A stretch of DNA of 64,000 bases from Strigamia acuminata (GCA_949358305.1 OX442319.1:11656001-11720000); one strand, 5' to 3'; shown: positions 47,901-58,099, numbered from the stretch's first letter. The notes: a model not told the origin generated them from the letters alone. A program made the numbers and translations.

Positions 47901-49240
47901 CAATATTTTGAAAGAATAAACTTTTGATCTCATTTGACATCACAGTTGACTTAGAACAAACACCACAAACCAATGTCTCTGAATGTTCTGAAATAGTGTT
48001 TAAACCTTAGTAGAAGGCTTCAATGTAAGTTTTAGCAACATCCAAGCAATGATTTGGGAGAATAGACTTTTGATCTCATCACAGTTGACTTAGCACAAAC
48101 ATCACAAGACCAATGTCTCTGAATGTTCTGAAATAGTGTTTAAACTTTAGTAGAAGGCTTCAATGTTAGTTTTAGCAACATCCAAGAAATGATTTAGGAA
48201 AATAGACTTTTGATCTCATCACAGTTGACTTAGCACAAACACCACAAGACCAATGTCTCTAAATGTTCTGAAATAGTGTTTAAACCTTAGTAGACGGCTT
48301 CAATGTAAGTTTTAGCAACATCCAAGCAATGATTTGGGAGAATAGACTTTTGATCTCATCACAGTTGACTTAGCACAAACACCACAAGACCAATGTCTCT
48401 AAATGTTCTGAAATAGTGTTTAAACTTTAGTAGAAGGCTTCAATGTTAGTTTTAGCAACATCCAAGCAATAATTTGAAAGAATAAACTTTTGATCTCATT
48501 TGACATCACAGTTGACTTAGCACAAACACCACAAACCAATGTCTCTGAATGTTCTGAAATAGTGTTTAAACTTTAGTAGAAGGCTTCAATGTAAGTTTTA
48601 GCAACATCCAAGCAATGATTTGGGAGAATAGACTTTTGATCTCATCACAGTTGACTTAGCACAAACATCACAAGACCAATGTCTCTGAATGTTCTAAAAT
48701 AGTGTTTAAACCTTAGTAGAAAGCTTTATTTAATGTAAGTTTTAGCAACATCCAAGAAATGATTTGGGAAAATAGACTTTTGATCTCATCACAGTTGACT
48801 TAGCACAAACACCACAAGACCAATGTCTCTAAATGTTCTGAAATAGTGTTTAAACCTTAGTAGACGGCTTCAATGTAAGTTTTAGCAACATCCAAGCAAT
48901 GATTTGGGAGAATAGACTTTTGATCTCATCACAGTTGACTTAGCACAAACACCACAAGACCAATGTCTCTGAATGTTCTGAAATAGTGTTTTAACCTTAG
49001 TAGAAGGCTTCAATGTTAGTTTTAGCAACATCCAAGCAATAATTTGAAAGAATAAACTTTTGATCTCATTTGACATCACAGTTGACTTAGCACAAACATC
49101 ACAAGACCAATGTCTCTGAATGTTCTGAAATAGTGCTTAAACTTTAGTAGAAGGCTTCAATGTAAGTTTTAGCAACATCCAAGCAATGATTTGGGAGAAT
49201 AGACTTTTGATCTCATCACAGTTGACTTAGCACAAACATC
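44233..49240. repeat. 1.72-kb (12-monomer) higher-order repeat, about three copies
   Basis: A 4-base insertion variant (AAGCTTTATTTAATG) and a GTTTTAACC variant occur three times, 1723 and 1717 bp apart. The AAATGATTTA variant recurs at 44747, 46470 and 48187. Short identical open frames at 45442, 47165 and 48882 simply reflect this repetition. The 713-bp repeat is embedded within it, so the array expanded hierarchically. Confidence 0.88.
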
Positions 49241-50630
49241 ACAAGACCAATGTCTCTGAATGTTCTGAAATAGTGTTTAAACCTTAGTAGAAGGCTTCAA
49301 TGTTAGTTTTAGCAACATCCAAGCAATAATTTGAAAGAATAAACTTTTGATCTCATTTGACATCACAGTTGACTTAGCACAAACACCACAAGACCAATGT
49401 CTCTAAATGTTCTGAAATAGTGTTTAAACCTTAGTAGAAAGCTTCAATGTAAGTTTTAGCAACATCCAAGCAATAAGTTGAAAGAATAAACTTTTGATCT
49501 CATTTGACATCACAGTTGACTTAGCACAAACACCACAAGACCAATGTCTCTGATTGTTCTGAAATAGTGCTTAAACTTTAGTAGAAGGCTTCAATGTAAG
49601 TTTTAGCAACATCCAAGCAATGATTTGGGAGAATAGACTTTTGATCTCATCACAGTTGACTTAGCACAAACACCACAAGACCAATGTCTCTGAATGTTCT
49701 GAAATAGTGTTTAAACCTTAGTAGAAGGCTTCAATGTTAGTTTTAGCAACATCCAAGCAATAAGTTGAAAGAATAAACTTTTGATCTCATTTGACATCAC
49801 AGTTGACTTAGCACAAACACCACAAGACCAATGTCTCTGAATGTTCAGAAATAGTGTTTAAACCTTAGTAGAAGGCTTCAATGTAAGTTTTAGCAACATC
49901 CAAGCAATATTTTGAAAGAATAAACTTTTGATCTCATTTGACATCACAGTTGACTTAGAACAAACACCACAAACCAATGTCTCTGAATGTTCTGAAATAG
50001 TGTTTAAACCTTAGTAGAAGGCTTCAATGTAAGTTTTAGCAACATCCAAGCAATGATTTGGGAGAATAGACTTTTGATCTCATCACAGTTGACTTAGCAC
50101 AAACACCACAAGACCAATGTCTCTGAATGTTCTGAAATAGTGTTTAAACCTTAGTAGAAGGCTTCAATGTAAGTGTTAGCAACATCCAAGCAATAATTTG
50201 AAAGAATAAATTTTTGATCTCATTTGACATCACAGTTGACTTAGCACAAACACCACAAACCAATGTCTCTGAATGTTCTGAAATAGTGTTTAAACCTTAG
50301 TAGAAGGCTTCAATGTAAGTTTTAGCAACATCCAAGCTGTTGCGGTCGGTCAACACGAATATAGAAGAAATGGGCATTTGCGGTTTGAAATTCCCGCCAC
50401 TATGATTTGATGATCGTATAACAAAGTACGTACATAAACCGTGCTGGAAACCACAATAATCACTCCCGAATCCATTGTTGCATGAGGAGAAAGCAATCGA
50501 GAGCACTGTTGAAAGGTATCCGAGTGCTTGTTTATCCATAAGCCAGCGGGGAAAAAAGATTAACTACTCCCGACACATTGGAAAAGATGGCGGAAATAAA
50601 GTTAAACACGAGCTAAAATTCAACAACTTC

Positions 50631-50636
50631 TTTAAT
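50631..50636 (-). terminator. Candidate poly(A) signal in truncated LTR
   Basis: Sense strand ATTAAA, same position as in the solo LTR. Confidence 0.4.
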
Positions 50637-50764
50637 GAACGGTTAGATGATAACTGAGTAAAATACACGAATGTAATTGGCCCTCAAGGGAGCCGCACAT
50701 GCGCAATACCGAAAATGGCACGCGCCAAGCCGATTAGCGGCGAAATACAGATACAAAATTCTCC

Positions 50765-50778
50765 GTTGTCATGGCAAC
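50765..50778 (-). promoter_or_regulatory. X-box-like palindrome in truncated LTR
   Basis: GTTGTCATGGCAAC within CCGTTG...CAACGG, identical to the solo LTR copy. Confidence 0.55.
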
Positions 50779-51526
50779 GGAGGAAAACGAAATACAGGCA
50801 AAGTTGACAAATTGTGAAATTAGCACGGATTACAGTTTGTAATATATCAAAATGATCGCAAGAATGCAGTGAATAAAAAAGCTAATCATAACAATTCGAT
50901 TCAATAAGTAAAACAATGAAAACGATGCACAAAACAATGATCGTGTAGCAGACGATCGCAATAGCCAATCACAGACAAGTATGATGACGTAACCGAAAGA
51001 TTTGAATTTAAAATGGCTTTAAAACACAAAATAACATAAGAATTCAGGTTAAAATACATCGTAATGAAATAGTATGATCAATACAATCAATATACATCGC
51101 AAACAAAATGAAATAAAAACAAATTACCGAAAAATTCCAACATGGCGGCCTCGAACGTCATGTTGGCGGTAAAACCAGTACATTTGAAATTAGATACACA
51201 GAATGTTAATAAAAACCACATAGGAATGTTAAATAGAATTAGGAAAATGTTATTTCCTACACAAAATCACAGTATTTATTCAACACAACACTTTGAAATA
51301 GATCGTAAGCCGCACGAACCGAACATTATCGGCCGCGCCCATGCGGTGGCCGACAACGAACGTTCGTACAGATGAAACGAAAACACTTGGGCAAATAAAA
51401 AACACACCAGTCGAAAGAGCGTACTTAAATTAGTAGAAAACAACATCAAATCGAATTCTTAACAATTCGGAAAGGTAAAAACGAAACGTTAGAAGTTCTA
51501 GCGCAACGAAACTAGTAAATGAAAAG

Positions 51527-51534
51527 TGACGTCA
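51527..51534 (-). promoter_or_regulatory. CRE palindrome in truncated LTR
   Basis: TGACGTCA followed by CGCGTG, conserved LTR position. Confidence 0.5.
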
Positions 51535-51602
51535 CGCGTGTAGCGTAACTGAACTGCACTTCGACGAATGTACCTAAAATTGCCGAAAATCATGAAAATG
51601 CT

Positions 51603-52620
51603 TAACCTTATGGCGCGCATGCGGATTTCTCGGAGTGCGAAAGGGACCCTATTTTTAACATTACGGCGGCCTATACCTTGACCCCCTGTTCGCAGTCTCA
51701 TGGCTGATTTTGCGGATTTCACTTATTTGTATATTCCGCACGATCGCGCGCGTTTTATCAACCTTGGGAAAGCCGCTTTCTCAAATTTGCAAATTCCACA
51801 TTGTGTGAACATGCTACAACGCTTCTGTGCGCGTCAATAAAAAAAAAAACCGATTAGAAATGAAATTCAGGGTTTTGTTAAAATAAAAATTATACAATAT
51901 AATCAGTCTATAATGCTTCTATAATGCTGTTGGTTTAATCAGCACATTGTAATCGTGTGAAAACACGCGCGCTCGCAATAATACATTACCCAATGTACTT
52001 GCACTGGCATGGACCCAACAGTGCGCACTTTCCCGTGCGTGCTGCTTGCACTATTTACATCAATTGTTGCTCCACAGGTTGCGCGACCTGCCGGGCAGTT
52101 AAGACGTACTAGAATAACCTCAGGATTTGATAAAACCTGATTTTTGGATGACACTAAGTAAATGGCAGTGAATGTGAGATGTGAGATACACGATGAATTT
52201 AATAAAATTTATATTTCCTAATCATGGGATTGGTTTCACGTTTCATAATCCAACAATTAAGTAGAATATCATTATTGCAATTGATTAAAACAAATTTTTT
52301 TTACAAATTCTTTGGTTTTACATTTTAAATTTATTTTCCAATAGTTGGCACCATCGCAATTGCTGCGAGTTTAAAACACTGCATTCAGCAGAATTTACTG
52401 CACTTTCAAATCAAGGCCAGGCATACCTACTGCAAAGTAATGTATAAACCATAAAGAAGCCTTTGATTCGGAATTGCCTGTAGGTAATTCTGCGCTGGTC
52501 TCCAATGGAAATGTCCGCGCCGGTCTTCCGTGCACGGGAAGTCCACAGAAAGTCCGTGCATTCCGTGCGCTGGGAGTCCGTGCGTCGTACCGCGTGATCT
52601 TGCATTGTTTTTTGTGGGCT
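51603..52620. other. Non-repetitive stretch without a recognisable gene
   Basis: No convincing coding frame, tRNA or rRNA seen. It contains an AATAAA followed by an A run (51836-51850) that might be the tail of an old retroposed sequence. Near 52535-52590 are several GTCCGTGC words in short succession. Confidence 0.5.
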
Positions 52621-52978
52621 TTTCCTGATTAGGATTACTTCCTTTTTAACTCTTGAAGAATTAAGTTTGTTTTTTTTGCTCCAAAACGTCCCAAAACGCC
52701 TGAAAATCGCGCAACTCGAGGCAAAACATTACAGTGTGTATTCAAATCAAAACTAGCTACAAATACATGCTGAAATTAGCTAAATTTTCAAATTTTTTGG
52801 CTTTCAAGAAGTAATGGAAACATTTGACATAACGTGGATCAGTTGCATTCAAAAACTAAAATATTTTGTGTTTTACTTCAATTTTAAACTAAAAATGATG
52901 TCATTTCCTGTTTAAACCCCTGTTAAAGCTTGAAATACATTTTAACTAAAAGAAATAAGTTTGTTTTTTTCTTCGGCA

Positions 52979-53213
52979 GTGACGTGTACACACGAGCACG
53001 CCTGAGAACGCCAAAAAATGCTAAAAAACGCTCAAAAACGCCTGAAAATCGCGCAACTCGAGGCAAAACATTAATTTTTCATCTTTATTTCAACTTTTGT
53101 GACGTTTAAAATTGTGTTCTCATGTTTTTTGCCTCAAGTTGCATTGTCATCTGGCGTTTTGGAGTGTTTTTATGTGTTCGCAGGCGTTCGCAGGCGTTTT
53201 TTGGCGTTGTCAC
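52979..53213. repeat. Foldback hairpin module, copy 1
   Basis: Left arm GTGACG...GAACGCCAAAAAA...CTCGAGGCAAAACAT (52979-53071) and right arm ATGTTTTTTGCCTCAAG...GGCGTTGTCAC (53120-53213) are imperfect reverse complements around an AT-rich spacer. MITE-like; no target duplication identified. Confidence 0.75.
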
Positions 53214-53217
53214 TCAC

Positions 53218-53375
53218 TCAAGTGGCCATTTTTAGCATTTTCCGTAGTAAAAATGGCCGTTTTTCGTCAAAATGGCCATTTTTAGCCATTTTTCAGAGTA
53301 AAAATGTTTTTTTTTCACCGTTTTTATAGTAAAATGGCCATTTTTAGTCGTTTTTTTAATCAAAAATGGCCGTTT
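53218..53375. repeat. ATGGCC/GGCCAT-rich low-complexity run
   Basis: Repeated words AAAATGGCCATTTTTAG and AATGGCCGTTTTTC in alternating orientation. It follows hairpin copy 1 and recurs after copies 2 and 3. Confidence 0.8.
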
Positions 53376-53383
53376 TTATCGTT

Positions 53384-53412
53384 GAAACGTTATTAAAATG
53401 TAACGTTTCAAT
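53384..53412. repeat. TTGAAACGTT inverted repeat
   Basis: TTGAAACGTT and AACGTTTCAA arms of 10 bases flank a short spacer. A related, partly decayed copy lies near 55875-55905. Confidence 0.65.
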
Positions 53413-53450
53413 GGCGTTTTGATCTCGCCTCATTTCCGGTTTTGAAAATT

Positions 53451-53580
53451 AATAAACGCCCCGGCGTTTATTCGAGGCAATACCCAACTTGGGCTTTTAT
53501 TCGCGTCGCACCGCATCATCATCTCACCTTGCCTCCCGTCTTGAAAATTTATAAACGCCCCGGCGTTTATTCAAGGCAAA
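53451..53580. repeat. CCGG-centred palindrome modules (two copies)
   Basis: ATAAACGCCCCGGCGTTTAT followed by TCGAGGCAA or TCAAGGCAA at 53451 and 53549, each preceded by CTTGAAAATT or GTTTTGAAAATT. More or less exact copies occur near 53696, 55092, 56073, 56779 and 57797. The stem is 9 bp with a CC loop. Confidence 0.75.
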
Positions 53581-53968
53581 CCATTGTTTATGTAAGTTTT
53601 TCCTGATTAGGATTACTTCTTTTAGAAGAAACACGTTTATTTCTTCTCGTTTAATCTTGAGTCGTGATCTCGCCTCGTTTCTGGTCTTAAAAATTAATAA
53701 ACACCCCGGCTTTTATTCAAGGCAATACGGTACGTTTATGAAACCCAACTTGGGCTTTCATTTTAAAAAAAGCGCGTGTTCTTACGTCGAACTAAGAGAT
53801 ACAGGTGAATTAGCAACGCCTAATTTGATTTAATAAATAAAGCAAACAACATCTCGCCTCACTTCTGGCGTTTGTTCGAGGCAAGCCATTGTTTTTGCAT
53901 TTTTTTTCCTGATTAGGGTTACTTCCTTTTTAACTCTTGAAGAAATAAGTATTTTTTTTTACTCGGCA

Positions 53969-54203
53969 GTGACGTGTACGCGCGAGTACGCCTGAGAACG
54001 CCAAAAAATACTCCAAAACGCCTGAAAATCGTGCAACTCGAGGCAAAACATTAATTGTTTATTTTTGTTTCAACTTTTGTAACGTTTACAATTGTGTTCT
54101 CATGTTTTTTGCCTCAAGTTGCATTGTCATTTTGCGTTTTGGGGCGTTTTTAGGCATTTTTAGGCATTTGCGGGCGTTCTTGGGCGTTTTTTGGCGTTGT
54201 CAT
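53969..54203. repeat. Foldback hairpin module, copy 2
   Basis: The same arms as copy 1 (GTGACGTGTAC...CGAGGCAAAACAT and ATGTTTTTTGCC...GCGTTGTCAT), with the same AT-rich centre and the same ATGGCC run following. Confidence 0.75.
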
Positions 54204-54204
54204 T

Positions 54205-54330
54205 CAATCAAATGGCCATTTTTAGCCATTTTTAGCCATTTTTCATAGAAAAATGGTCATTTTTAGCCGTTTTTCATCCAAAATGGCCGTTTTTCATCCA
54301 AAAGGGCCGTTTTTCATCCAAAATGGAATA
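54205..54330. repeat. ATGGCC/GGCCAT-rich run, second
   Basis: Tandem AAAATGGCCGTTTTTCATCC words, directly abutting the degenerate LTR. Confidence 0.75.
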
Positions 54331-54332
54331 AT

Positions 54333-55080
54333 TGTTGTGTCCGGATTTTATGTCATTTATTGTCTTAATTAAAGTTAACAAAGTGTCTTTAATTTTTGCT
54401 TTTCTTGAATTTCAGCTTTTTAGATATTTTTACATATTAAACTTTCATTTTTTGTGATTTATTAAAAGTTACAGTGTTTTCATGAATTTTAGTGTCTATG
54501 ATATTGATATTATCTTTATTCATTGCTATTTAAAGTTTTATTACTTCTCTGTGTCTTATTTCTTTAATTCTTGCTCATTTTGTGTGATTTTGGATGATTT
54601 TTAGTGCATTCGTCGATTTACAGATCACTTGCGTAAGACGCGTGACGTCATATTTCTTAATCTAGTTCGGTTGTGTTCAAACTTCTAACCTTTTGTTTGG
54701 ACCTTATTCTTGTGTTATGGATAGGTTTTAGAATTGATTTAGACTAATTTGGGGGTGATCTGTCGATTGGTTTGCTTTATTTTTGTCCCGGAACGGTCGT
54801 TTTGTCGTTTCGAGCGTTCGTTGTCGGTACGCACTTGTGCGCTGCTGACCGAGTTCATTCCGTTCGGCAAACGATTATTTTCAAGTGTTCTTTTAATAAA
54901 TAGTGCTTTTGTTGTAGGAAATTACATTTCCTAATGTTATTTTATTCAATACAGTGTGTATTCTTGATTTTATTCTTGTGTTGAAATTCAAATGTCGTGT
55001 TTTGCCGCTCTAGCGGATTTGAAGTGGGCGCCATGTTGGATTTCCCCGCTAATTTCTTTATTTATCCATTTCATTTGTCT
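54333..55080 (+). mobile_element. Degenerate, truncated BEL/Pao LTR in opposite orientation
   Basis: Starts TGTTGTG and follows the sense order of the other LTRs: GTGCATTCGTCGA, CGTGACGTCA, CAAACTTCTAACC, GAACGGTCG/GCGTTCG, TTTCCTAATGTTATTTTATTC, GCGCCATGTTGG. Many substitutions show it is old. It stops before the X-box region, replaced by the palindrome-module patchwork. It lies on the plus strand, unlike the four copies in the satellite. Confidence 0.8.
54643..54650 (+). promoter_or_regulatory. CRE palindrome preserved in degenerate LTR
   Basis: TGACGTCA within GCGTGACGTCATA. It is intact although surrounding LTR sequence has decayed. Confidence 0.45.
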
Positions 55081-55474
55081 TTTTGAAAATGAATAAACGC
55101 CCCGGCGTTTATGCGAGGCAAGCCATAGTTTTTGTAGGTTCTTTCCTGATTAGGGTTACTTGTGACGTGCACGGGCGAGCTCGCCTGAGGACGCCAAAAA
55201 AAGCTCAAAAACGCCCCAAAACGCCTGAAAATCGCGCAACTCGAAGCAAAAAATTACAGTTTGAATTCAAATCAAAACTAACCACAAATACATGCTACAA
55301 TTAGGTAAATTTTCAAATTTTTTATCAATAAATGATGACTTTCAAGAAGTATGACAACATTTGACAAAATTTAGACCAGTTGCATTTAAAAACTAAAATA
55401 TTTTGTGTTTTACTTCAATTTTAAACCAAAAATGACGTCATTTTTTGTTTAAACCGGCGTTTATTTGAGGCAAG

Positions 55475-55693
55475 CACGCCGCTGAGAACGCCAAAAAATG
55501 CTCAAAAACACTCCAAAAGGCCTGAAAATCGCGCAACTTGAGGCAAAAAATTAATTTTTCATCTTTGTTTCAACTTTTGTGACGTTTAAAATTGTGTTTT
55601 CAAGTTTTATGCCTCAAGTTGCATTGTCATCTGGCGTTTTGGGGCGTTTTGGGGCGTTCGCAGGCGTTTGCACGCGTTTTTTGGCGTTGTCAC
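55475..55693. repeat. Foldback hairpin module, copy 3
   Basis: Arms GAACGCCAAAAAATGCTC...GAGGCAAAAAA and TTTATGCCTCAAG...GGCGTTGTCAC with the family's AT-rich centre. The first bases of the left arm are replaced by the palindrome module. Confidence 0.7.
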
Positions 55694-55699
55694 TCACTC

Positions 55700-55865
55700 A
55701 AGTGGCCATTTTTAGCCAATTTTCGAAGTAAAAATGGCCTTTTTTTTATTAAAATGGCCATTTTCAGCCATTTGTCATAGTAAAAATGGCCATTTTCAGC
55801 CATTTTTTATAGTAAAAATGGCCATTTTTCATCCAAAATGGCCGTTTTTCATCCAAAATGACCAT
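55700..55865. repeat. ATGGCC/GGCCAT-rich run, third
   Basis: As the runs at 53218 and 54205; ends in AAAATGGCCGTTTTTCATCC words. Confidence 0.75.
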
Positions 55866-56182
55866 TTTTATCATTGACACGCTATAAAAATGTAACGTTT
55901 CAATGGCGTTTTGACGGAATTGGTAAGTTTTGAAATTTCCCGTGTCCCGTTATTGTGACTCCTCGTCCGGTTTCTCAGAACCGAAACCCTAATACAGGTG
56001 AATTAGTGACGCCTAATTTGTTTTAACAAATAAAGCAAACAACATCTCGCCTCACTTCCAGTCTTGAAAATTAGTAAACGCCCCGGCGTTTATTCGAGGC
56101 AAGCCGTTGTTTTTACAGTAATTTCCTGGTTAGGGTTATTTTTTTTTTAACTCTTGAAGAAATAAGTTTGTTTTTTTCTCGC

Positions 56183-56414
56183 CTGCACGCGCGAGCTCGC
56201 ATGAGAATGCTAAAAAATAAGCAAAAACGTTCTAAAACGCCCCAAAACGCTTCAAAATGCTCCAAAAAGCCTGAAAATCGTGCCACTCAAAGCAAAAAAT
56301 TATGTTCGCATGTTTTTTGCCTCAAGTTGCACGGTTATCTGGCGTTTTGGTGCGTTCTTGGGGCGTTTTGGTGCGTTCTTGGGGCGTTTTCGGGCGTTTT
56401 TTCGGCGTTGTCAC
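56183..56414. repeat. Foldback hairpin module, copy 4
   Basis: The left arm is expanded with extra AAACGCCCC words and the AT-rich centre is largely deleted. The right arm ATGTTTTTTGCCTCAAG...GGCGTTGTCAC contains a duplicated TTTTGGTGCGTTCTTGGGGCG word. Confidence 0.7.
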
Positions 56415-56460
56415 TCACTCCCGCACTTTGCTGTCTTGTTTATTACAATTTGGTTTAGCT

Positions 56461-57236
56461 GTTGTATTTATTTTTATTTGTTTTATGGTTATTTAATGTG
56501 TTTTTGTAGCATTCAAAATGTTTTGTTGCCTAATTTCTCGTTTTGGCGCCAACTGTTTGTTTGACAACGCCGTGTCAGAATTTAGGGATGATTCTGCTTT
56601 GGTTTCTAATTAAAAAAAAAATGTTGTTTTAATTTCAATTGTAACTGCTTATTATAACGTTATTATTAGTATTTTGTAAAGGTTCATTCTTTTTCCATGT
56701 TAATAAAAAATGAAGTAACTTTCGGTGAAAAAAAAAACAGTTAAATGCGGATCAAAATTAAACACACACGAGAAGTTTAATAAACGTCCCGGCGTTTATT
56801 CGAGGCAATACGGTACATTTGTGAAACCCAACTTGGAACCCGAAAATAACGTGGGGCCGTCTGAACACCTGGATTTGAATTTTCGTCTACGCGCGCGCCG
56901 ACGCATGGGGAATGCGGGGTGGGGTTCCTTCCCAGTGTTCCGAACGAGTCAATTTCACCCCGAAAATATCCCGAAATTGCTGATACATGCATTTCGAGCC
57001 AGAAATATTGATCTTCATGTAAATTTTGATTGTTTAGCTTTTTTTTGAAATTTTACAAATTTTCCTCATCTCCTGCCTTCCTCGCTCATTTAACACCAAA
57101 ATGGCCTGCATTGAGGATTTTTCCCATAATCCTTTTCACACGTATGGAGCGCAAACAGTCGCAATAAATGAAATCAGCGGAATTCGGCCTTGAGTTTGCG
57201 ACGCCATCTTGAATACGAGTAACAGCACAGTATGGT
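56461..57236. other. Stretch without a recognisable gene
   Basis: No convincing gene. It holds one CCGG palindrome module (about 56779-56808). Near 57200-57216 GCGACGCCATCTTGAA contains a YY1-type word on the minus strand, in a slightly GC-richer island. Short open frames here have no recognisable content. Confidence 0.45.
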
Positions 57237-57475
57237 GTCAATTATTCGAACTGATCGTAAGGCATGGGACAAAAATTGATTAAAAACGAACAAACATGAT
57301 TAAAAATCAACAAAAATCGACTGAAATCGGACAATAATCAATTCAGAATGACAAATAACGATTAAAATTGGCAAAAATTGTCACAAATAGAGAAAAACCG
57401 ATTAAAAATCAGCAAGAAACCAATAGAAATTGATAAAATCAAATAAAAATTAACAAATATCCATTTTGTTTGCTT
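57237..57475. repeat. Degenerate A-rich tandem repeat
   Basis: Loosely repeated words of the type GATTAAAAATCAACAAAAAT with 16-22 base spacing, strongly diverged; simple-sequence origin likely. Confidence 0.6.
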
Positions 57476-57580
57476 TTAAACAAATTAAGAACTTTGAAAA
57501 CACACGACAATTTTAAACAGTAAACACCGGGGTCAAATAAGCGCCGCTACTCGTTTAAACACCGGGGAGGTGTTAGTGAA

Positions 57581-57618
57581 GTGCCTCGAGTGGAGAAATT
57601 AATAAACGCTCGAGGCAC
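57581..57618. repeat. CTCGAG stem-loop
   Basis: GTGCCTCGAG and CTCGAGGCAC form a perfect 10-bp stem around an 18-base loop. Related to the CGAGGCA words that follow the CCGG palindromes. Confidence 0.7.
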
Positions 57619-58091
57619 CACGGTAGGCTTATTAAACACAAAATATGAAACGCTCGATCTTCAACAGGCGCACACGCCCGAGAACACCTCGGCATGCCTC
57701 AGCACTCTCCAAGAAACGAGAAAAACCAAGGCAAAAAAAAAAAAATACACCAAAATTAGGACTAAAATCAAACACACATGGGGCCCGGAAGATTGATAAC
57801 ATCCCGGCATATATTCAAGGCAGTACGCCATGTTTTTTCCACCATTTTGTAAGTTTATTTCAATATTCATAAAGTTTATTGCTTTTTGTATCATTAGTAG
57901 TATTCCCTTGTGTGATGTGGTTTTATAAATATCACACACAACTGCTTCTGCTGTTTTCTTCACGTTTATGCTTCGTGTATGCATGTGAAGCCCTCGCACA
58001 TCTTTTGAGCACCTGTACACATTTGGACACGCTCAAGGTGCTACATCGCGCGCTCAAACGCACTAGATCGCGCGCGCAAACGCGCTGCATC
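57619..58091. other. Stretch without a recognisable gene
   Basis: Contains a decayed CCGG module (about 57797-57823), AT-rich sequence, and near 58045-58088 a short GC-rich run of CGCGCGCAAACGCGCT-like words next to the hAT-like insertion. Confidence 0.45.
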
Positions 58092-58099
58092 ACGCATAT

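Larger units (their letters stand above)
41515..50337. repeat. 147-bp satellite array, block 4
   Basis: The same satellite, resuming after element B and ending inside a monomer (after CATCCAAGC) at the truncated LTR. This block is dominated by 140-bp monomers and by larger higher-order repeats than block 1. It is the right end of the satellite in this window. Confidence 0.96.
50338..51602 (-). mobile_element. Truncated BEL/Pao LTR at satellite edge
   Basis: Starts TGTTGCGG inside a satellite monomer and is collinear with the solo LTR at 11239 until about 51602, then similarity ends abruptly. About 250 bp corresponding to the sense-strand start (U3) of the LTR is missing, and no target duplication or satellite follows. 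It therefore marks a breakpoint between the satellite and the unrelated DNA to its right. X-box-like, CRE and YY1-like words are retained. Confidence 0.88.
52621..54332. repeat. Patchwork of small inverted-repeat modules, left part
   Basis: Made of recurring modules: a CTGATTAGGRTTACTT lead, the about 235-bp hairpin (two copies plus a half copy at 52680-52730), ATGGCC-rich runs, and the palindrome ATAAACGCC-CC-GGCGTTTAT followed by CGAGGCAA. The segment around 52730-52920 recurs at about 55252-55450. No genes were recognised. Confidence 0.75.
55081..56460. repeat. Patchwork of small inverted-repeat modules, right part
   Basis: Repeats the module order of 52621-54332: palindrome module, CTGATTAGGGTTACTT lead, half hairpin (55162-55255), an AT-rich segment matching about 52730-52920, hairpin copy 3, ATGGCC run, palindrome module, hairpin copy 4. 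No genes were recognised. Confidence 0.75.

Noticed and set aside
45442-49079. Three identical 65-codon minus-strand frames
   Set aside because: They lie in satellite monomers and repeat only because of the 1.72-kb higher-order repeat.
51603-52620. tRNA or snRNA gene
   Set aside because: Looked for cloverleaf-like A and B box words and snRNA motifs; none convincing.
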